Source: an uncultured Emergencia sp.
GTDB taxonomy: Bacteria; Bacillota; Clostridia; Peptostreptococcales; Anaerovoracaceae
Length of the DNA stretch: 9,616 nucleotides
Assembly: GCA_902476665.1 (NCBI GenBank)
Contig: CABSEO010000042.1
Location: forward strand, 1-9,616
Direction of reading: 5' to 3'
Both the position numbers and the translations under genes were made by a program. Under the pieces are notes generated by a model, which searched no databases, was not told the origin of the DNA, and saw only the letters and a program-made list of their open reading frames with translations. Shown here one piece after another: positions 5,705-9,616 of the stretch (positions within the stretch are counted from its first letter, which is position 1; each line of letters begins with the position of its first letter).

Positions 5705-7000
5705 CTATGCAGCGTCTTCTTCTGATTTGTCTCTGGAAGAGGATGGAATGAACCGTTCTGCGATCAGGTAAATTACAAATCCGGCAATAATTCCAGAGAA
5801 TTCAATTTTAAATACGAAATATGCGGCTGCTGCGCCCAGTGCCCATGCAATGACTCCTGCCCAGTTGACACCGTCAATAGGGCGGAAGTTATAGGCCTTC
5901 CCTTTGCCCACTATCCAGTAGTCGGCCAGAATTACTCCGCCGATTGGACATACTACATAGGAAAGCAGGCTGAGGACACCTTCTATATGTGATAGAATTC
6001 CCAGATCGCACAATATGATTCCTACGATGCCGGAAATCAGTGTGGCTTCTCTTCTTCTGTTATCTTTCAGTTTCAGGGCCATTACAATATTCAGTCCTGC
6101 ACTGTAAGCATTGGTGGAATTTGTTGTCCACGTGGAAATTACCAGGGCAATAATTCCCAGAAGTGGTAAGCCTATTTCAATCAGAACCATACTGATATCA
6201 TACTGACCGGACATTTTTGTAAGAAGAATTCCCATTACCAGTGTGATTACACCCATTGGGAACACACCATAAAATACAGATTTTACCGTATCCATTCTGC
6301 TGCGCTGAAATCTGGTATAGTCTGCGGCTGTGATGGTTCCTACTGCTGTGAAGTTGAATGACAGTGCTACGCCGGACATAAAGCTCATACTCTGTACACT
6401 GCTGCTGTCGGAAAGACTGCCTGTGCCATAGATTCTGAAGGCCAGATAGGTGCCGTAACACATAATGATCATCAGCAGAGGAATGGAAATTTTGTCCAGC
6501 TTTTCAAGTGCATGAACACCGAATACAGCAGTCAGCAGCATGATTACACCCCACACAGTATTAGAGATAACTACAGGAATCTCAATTCCTGTCATAGCAA
6601 GTACAGCATTGGTAAAGGCTTCACCGCATACTCCGTTTTGAATACCGAACCAGCCGATCATGTTTACTGCAAAAATCATGCTTACGATAAATCGTGCACC
6701 GCTTTTTCCAAAACCTGCCTCACAACATGTGCAGGAGGCCAGGCCAAGATCGCATCCCATCATGCCTGTTGCCACCATACCGACTACCACGATCAGGTAT
6801 CCTAAGGAGCCGGAGATGATGGCGGGCCAGATCGGCATGCCTTCTGCCAGCAGTGCGCCAAGCAGAAATGCGGGCACACATACACAGATTCCTGCCTGTA
6901 CAAAAGCCAGTGAAATCCAGTCTTTTTTTTCACTCTCGGATATTGCTTGCAGAGCGGTCGCTTCCGCAGGTTTTTTCTTCTTACTGTTTGTACCGTTCAT
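5705..7000 (-). CDS. NCS1-family permease, CodB-like (cytosine/hydantoin/nucleobase type)
   Basis: A 431-residue inner-membrane transporter of the nucleobase:cation symporter-1 family, which takes up nucleobases, hydantoins and related ring compounds with a cation. It has a basic cytoplasmic N-terminus and then about twelve hydrophobic spans from residue 30 to 420. Family landmarks are GWFGIQNG (116-123) in the substrate-site helix, DYTRFQR (227-233), TTNSTNAYSAGLN (302-314) and PIGGVILADYW (362-372). A cysteine-rich patch, SCTCCEAG (about 89-96), lies near the end of the second span. GAGG (+ strand 7011-7014) is 10 nt before the ATG. It is the first gene of the leftward unit and diverges from the PucR regulator gene across a 183-bp gap, the usual arrangement for a regulator and its target. 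The substrate cannot be fixed; CodB-like cytosine uptake is possible, but no cytosine deaminase is present and DUF917 linkage favours a hydantoin-like compound. Confidence 0.88.
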   Translation of the reverse strand: MNGTNSKKKKPAEATALQAISESEKKDWISLAFVQAGICVCVPAFLLGALLAEGMPIWPAIISGSLGYLIVVVGMVATGMMGCDLGLASCTCCEAGFGKSGARFIVSMIFAVNMIGWFGIQNGVCGEAFTNAVLAMTGIEIPVVISNTVWGVIMLLTAVFGVHALEKLDKISIPLLMIIMCYGTYLAFRIYGTGSLSDSSSVQSMSFMSGVALSFNFTAVGTITAADYTRFQRSRMDTVKSVFYGVFPMGVITLVMGILLTKMSGQYDISMVLIEIGLPLLGIIALVISTWTTNSTNAYSAGLNIVMALKLKDNRRREATLISGIVGIILCDLGILSHIEGVLSLLSYVVCPIGGVILADYWIVGKGKAYNFRPIDGVNWAGVIAWALGAAAAYFVFKIEFSGIIAGFVIYLIAERFIPSSSRDKSEEDAA

Positions 7001-7092
7001 AAGAATTCTTCCTCTCTGTAAAATTTTCTATATGATATCACAAAAAATATTCCATTCATTTATGCAAAAACAAAAAAATATCCAAAAAAGCA

Positions 7093-7108
7093 TTGTGCGT
7101 TTGCACAA
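7093..7108. promoter_or_regulatory. Inverted repeat in the divergent region, candidate PucR operator
   Basis: TTGTGC (7093-7098) and GCACAA (7103-7108) form a perfect 6-4-6 inverted repeat in the gap between the permease and regulator genes. Its centre lies about 50 bp upstream of the likely pucR transcription start, a normal position for an activator or a shared operator. Assignment to the PucR-type protein is by location only. It does not match the catabolite-control (cre) consensus. Confidence 0.4.
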
Positions 7109-7115
7109 AACAAAG

Positions 7116-7144
7116 TTGCGGAAGTATGGGCTGTTTGTTATAAT
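7116..7144 (+). promoter_or_regulatory. Promoter of the PucR-type regulator gene (extended -10)
   Basis: TATAAT at 7139-7144 is preceded by TG at 7136-7137 (extended -10). TTGCGG at 7116-7121 lies 17 bp upstream as a weak -35. Transcription would begin near 7151, leaving a leader of about 33 nt. No comparably clear promoter is seen for the divergent permease gene, where the sequence is dominated by A/T runs at 7041-7090. Confidence 0.7.
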
Positions 7145-7183
7145 AAAGTGAAGATATTGTGGTGTAATTAGGAGAATTCACAA

Positions 7184-8740
7184 ATGAGTATTACTGTTTA
7201 TGACTGTCTGAGGCTGCCTTCGCTGCGTGCCGGAAGGCTGGCTGCCGGAAAAAGCGGACTGGATCGAATCGTATCATCAGTTTCTGTTGTGGAGATTCCT
7301 GAAGTTCATCAGGAGATTAAAGTATTCAATCCCAATGAGCTTTCTATTTCTTCTCTGTATGCAGTCAAAGAAGATCCTGCCGCTCAGTGTGCTACCATCA
7401 GGAATCTGTCCGAAATGGGAGTCGCAGCTCTGGTGTTATTTTATGTAGGTGGTATAATCAAAGAGCTTGCGGAGGAAGTCATCAAGACGGCTGATGAATT
7501 ATCCATGCCGCTGATTCTTATTGAGGATGAGCAGATAAAATATAGTGATATCATTACGGATATTATGACTGCGGTCATTCAGGATCAGATGATATCAGAT
7601 GACTTTGTGGCATCCACGAAAATCAGACTGCAGCAGATCCCGGAAAGCAAACGGGATATGGATAATCTGCTGAAAATCATAACCAGTTCCTATAAATGTA
7701 ATCTGCTTTTATATCATAATTCGGGAATATATTTTCCCTCGGTCTATCGTAATTCTTACGGTGTGTTTGACGCAGATTACTTTCTCGGCGTTTTCCGCGA
7801 AGAACCGCCGGGATATGCCTGTCGGGAAGTCCGATATCACGGCTGTTCCTATTATGTTTACAAAATGGATTTTTCCCATGGAGAAAATTCCTGGCTGACA
7901 ATGTATGCATCCTGTACTGCAAATCAGCTGAATGAATCGGTAATGAGCGATATATGCGCCTGTACTGATTATTTTTCCAGCCTTTGGGGATATTCTCTGG
8001 ATATGCAGTCATCCAGAACGCTTCTATCTCTTATTTTGAAATCTTCCAGAATCACAGCAGAAAAATACCTGCGGACTACCGGAATTCGGCTTTGTGATAT
8101 TTCTAATCTGGTCATCTTCAACAGTGATGAAAAACTGGATGAACTGGAGATTAAAACCACAGAGATATTTGAAGAATACCGGAAATTTCATATTTCTGAT
8201 ATAATAGACGGACGTCTGGTGATTTTGACATCCCTTTCTCTTTCTGATAAGCTGGACTCACTGCTGGTGCAGGATCTAAAAAAAATCGTCTATAATGCAG
8301 AAGTTCAAGCGTCTTTTTTTCTGGATGGGGAAAGACGTGACATTCCGTCTTTACGCAGAGGCTATGCCAGTTTCTGCGCCAACGCTTCTGCTATGGATAG
8401 AATTTTTCTTCATCGGAAATTCAGGGACATGCATGACGTGCTTTTTACAGAAGAAGTTCGTACCCTGATTCAGAAACGAAGCAGCAGAGAAGCACATATC
8501 CGGTCGATTATTCAGATACTGGAGGAAGATCACGATAATCTTCTGGAAACTTTGGCAGTGTATCTGATTGACTGTAATTCTCAGCTGAATTTAACGGCTG
8601 ACACGCTGTTTGTGCATAGAAATACAGTGGCTTACCGGCTGAACAAGATCAAACAGATATCCAATACAGATTTTACAAAGATGCCGGCCACCTATGATTA
8701 CTATCTGGCAGCTGCACTGTACAGACTGAGTGAATCGTGA
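7184..8740 (+). CDS. PucR/CdaR-family transcriptional regulator
   Basis: A 518-residue cytoplasmic regulator. Residues about 5-130 form the PucR N-terminal (purine-catabolism-type) domain, with the typical opening 'TVYDCLRLPSLRAGRLAAGKSGLDR' region and a later PLILIEDE block. A middle region (about 150-260) is poorly conserved. Residues about 285-400 look like the GGDEF-like domain found in CdaR-type proteins. The C-terminal helix-turn-helix (about 445-515) has the diagnostic LNLTADTLFVHRNTVAYRL segment. ATG 7184 has AGGAG (7170-7174) 9 nt upstream. Family members mostly activate nearby catabolic or transport genes in response to a small metabolite, so the divergent NCS1 permease-DUF917 unit is the likely target. 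The ligand is unknown. A small membrane protein gene follows closely and probably shares its mRNA. Confidence 0.9.
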   Translation: MSITVYDCLRLPSLRAGRLAAGKSGLDRIVSSVSVVEIPEVHQEIKVFNPNELSISSLYAVKEDPAAQCATIRNLSEMGVAALVLFYVGGIIKELAEEVIKTADELSMPLILIEDEQIKYSDIITDIMTAVIQDQMISDDFVASTKIRLQQIPESKRDMDNLLKIITSSYKCNLLLYHNSGIYFPSVYRNSYGVFDADYFLGVFREEPPGYACREVRYHGCSYYVYKMDFSHGENSWLTMYASCTANQLNESVMSDICACTDYFSSLWGYSLDMQSSRTLLSLILKSSRITAEKYLRTTGIRLCDISNLVIFNSDEKLDELEIKTTEIFEEYRKFHISDIIDGRLVILTSLSLSDKLDSLLVQDLKKIVYNAEVQASFFLDGERRDIPSLRRGYASFCANASAMDRIFLHRKFRDMHDVLFTEEVRTLIQKRSSREAHIRSIIQILEEDHDNLLETLAVYLIDCNSQLNLTADTLFVHRNTVAYRLNKIKQISNTDFTKMPATYDYYLAAALYRLSES

Positions 8741-8767
8741 GTGCATATAAAATGGGGGAGGAAACCT

Positions 8768-9247
8768 ATGACAAAGACAAGAAAATATATTGTGGCAGGG
8801 CTCATACTTCTTATTTTTCTCTGCGGCGCCTGGCTGTTCAATTTTCACAGCAGAGATGTATTCAGACAGCAATATGATCTGGCCGTGGAAGAAACGCAGA
8901 AAGCTTATCTCGATTTCAGCAGACTTGCACTGGCCTTGCTGGAGGATGAAGAACAGGTTGATTTTGAAAATTTTTCGAACTCTTATACCAGTCTAGTGGT
9001 CAGTATATCTCAATGGTCGCCTCTTTTTGCGGAAGCGGTGGAAGAAAAAGAACTGCCTTATGATAATGGGAGCCCGTACTGGGAGGGAACTGTGACAGAA
9101 ATATACCTTGATATAAAAGAATTGTATTTTCAGATTATTCATCTGAAATATCTGCAGGATAATAACGGCAGACCACAGGGAGAGCTGCTGCAGATGCATA
9201 AGGAAATTCAGGAGGAGATGGACTGCTTACTGGTAAAATACAGGTAA
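8768..9247 (+). CDS. Small membrane-anchored protein of unknown function
   Basis: A 159-residue protein that I do not recognise. Residues 1-6 are basic, residues 7-24 form one hydrophobic span (an uncleaved anchor or signal peptide), and the remaining 135 residues are hydrophilic, acidic and strongly helix-forming, so an extracytoplasmic helical domain is likely. C19 lies in the span, but the residue before it is Leu, which does not fit a lipobox. A GTG at 8741, directly after the pucR stop, would add nine residues. The ATG at 8768 is preferred because GGGGGAGG (8754-8761) lies 6 nt before it. The gene follows the PucR gene by 27 bp with no terminator between, so the two are probably cotranscribed. 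Whether it works with the regulator, for example as a sensor, is not shown by the sequence. Confidence 0.75.
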   Translation: MTKTRKYIVAGLILLIFLCGAWLFNFHSRDVFRQQYDLAVEETQKAYLDFSRLALALLEDEEQVDFENFSNSYTSLVVSISQWSPLFAEAVEEKELPYDNGSPYWEGTVTEIYLDIKELYFQIIHLKYLQDNNGRPQGELLQMHKEIQEEMDCLLVKYR

Positions 9248-9517
9248 GGAGCAGAGATGCTGGATGTCGGTCCATATTTATAAAGTGAAGATGACATGGA
9301 GCTGAACCTGCTTTCATTATTCTCTCTTATATCTTATCTCTTTTCTCTGCCATCACTTCTTTTTGTAAACAGAATAGCTCTTCTAGAAACCGCAGATTAT
9401 GGATTGTGATGTATCCTTTAAAGAGGATAGATATAAAATTATAATTAATCAGCTGATTGATGCTGAAGCAGGTGCTTCGTCGGGCAGAACATGAAAACAG
9501 TCTGTGTGCATATAACG
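9248..9517. other. Intergenic stretch without a convincing gene
   Basis: About 270 bp between the membrane protein gene and the tRNA terminator. It holds a perfect 12-bp palindrome, AATCAGCTGATT (9447-9458), and a short inverted repeat, GAAGCA/TGCTTC (9465-9478). There is also an open frame of 31 codons at 9399-9494 with no ribosome binding site. A pyrimidine-rich run occupies about 9310-9365. No clear terminator for the upstream gene is visible. Confidence 0.5.
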
Positions 9518-9546
9518 AAAAAACAGACGCAATGAACGTCTGTTTT
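9518..9546 (-). terminator. Rho-independent terminator downstream of tRNA-Lys
   Basis: Reading the - strand, AAAACAGACG pairs with CGTCTGTTTT (arms 9537-9546 and 9520-9529) around a 7-nt loop and continues into a U run (9523-9518). It lies 4 bp after the tRNA CCA end. The + strand side also ends in TTTT, so it may stop transcripts from the left as well. Confidence 0.85.
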
Positions 9547-9550
9547 CTAT

Positions 9551-9616
9551 TGGTACACCCACAGGGGCTCGAACCCTGGACACCCTGATTAAGAGTCAGG
9601 TGCTCTACCAGCTGAG
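9551..9616 (-). tRNA. tRNA-Lys (anticodon CTT), 5' end cut by window edge
   Basis: On the - strand the visible part holds most of the D arm, an anticodon arm CCTGA-CTCTTAA-TCAGG with anticodon CTT (reads AAG, lysine), a 5-nt variable loop and a T arm CAGGG-TTCGAGC-CCCTG. The 3' acceptor strand TGGGTGT, discriminator A and an encoded CCA (9553-9551) complete it. About nine bases of the 5' acceptor and D-stem region lie beyond the right edge. Further tRNA genes upstream of it are possible but out of view. Confidence 0.93.

Noticed and set aside
7092..7110. A catabolite-repression (cre) site in the divergent region
   Set aside because: The TTGTGC/GCACAA repeat was compared with the cre consensus and several required positions do not match.
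6512..7151. Open frames of 97 and 163 codons on the + strand opposite the permease N-terminus
   Set aside because: They are antisense shadows of the NCS1 permease gene and have no initiation signals.
8768..8830. Lipoprotein signal for the small membrane protein
   Set aside because: The residue before C19 is Leu, not Gly, Ala or Ser, so a lipobox is unlikely.
9500..9546. Alternative pairing of GTCTGT at 9500-9505 with ACAGAC at 9523-9528, as a riboswitch-like switch
   Set aside because: Only six pairs, competing with a much better terminator stem next to a tRNA; no aptamer-like structure is seen.
1..9616. CRISPR arrays, insertion sequences, transposases, integrases or attachment repeats
   Set aside because: No spaced direct repeats, terminal inverted repeats or recombinase motifs were noticed on either strand.

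Overview
The window looks like a chromosomal segment of a low-to-moderate GC Firmicute, most likely a gut-type Clostridia of the Lachnospiraceae kind. This is an inference. It rests on strong AGGAGG ribosome binding sites, TTG starts, consensus sigma-A promoters, a CCA-encoding tRNA gene and clostridial-looking protein sequences. No species can be named from the sequence alone.

Left part (1-3142, + strand). The 3' end of an M20-family metallopeptidase gene enters from the left edge. It is followed directly by a four-gene arsenic-type operon: an ArsR/SmtB repressor, an ArsP/UPF0718-type permease, a small thioredoxin-like protein with a cysteine-rich N-terminus, and an LMW-phosphatase-type arsenate reductase (ArsC). 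A perfect TTGACA-17-TATAAT promoter lies before arsR. It is bracketed by two copies of a 16-bp palindrome, which together form an 18-bp inverted repeat and are the likely ArsR operator. A terminator closes the operon. No ArsB/Acr3 pump, ArsA or ArsD is present, so the ArsP-like protein is the only visible exporter.

Middle part (3185-7000, - strand). Three genes read leftwards: an NCS1 (CodB-like) permease, a DUF917/S-methyl-thiohydantoin-desulfurase-like protein, and an M20 dipeptidase of the PepV/Sapep type. The DUF917 gene has no ribosome binding site of its own. A 10-codon reading frame with a strong AGGAGG ends in TGA overlapping the DUF917 ATG (ATGA), so translational coupling is likely. 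A hairpin resembling a terminator separates the DUF917 and dipeptidase genes.

Right part (7184-9616). Divergent from the permease is a PucR/CdaR-type regulator with an extended -10 promoter and a nearby inverted repeat that may be its operator. Downstream on the same strand is a small single-span membrane protein of unknown function. After about 300 bp with no convincing gene come a terminator and a tRNA-Lys(CTT) gene on the - strand, cut by the right edge.

Working model: PucR senses a small nitrogenous ligand and controls the divergent permease, DUF917 and dipeptidase genes. These would import and break down a cyclic amide, hydantoin-like or peptide-derived nitrogen compound. The arsenic operon is a separate, self-regulated detoxification unit lying between two M20 peptidase genes.
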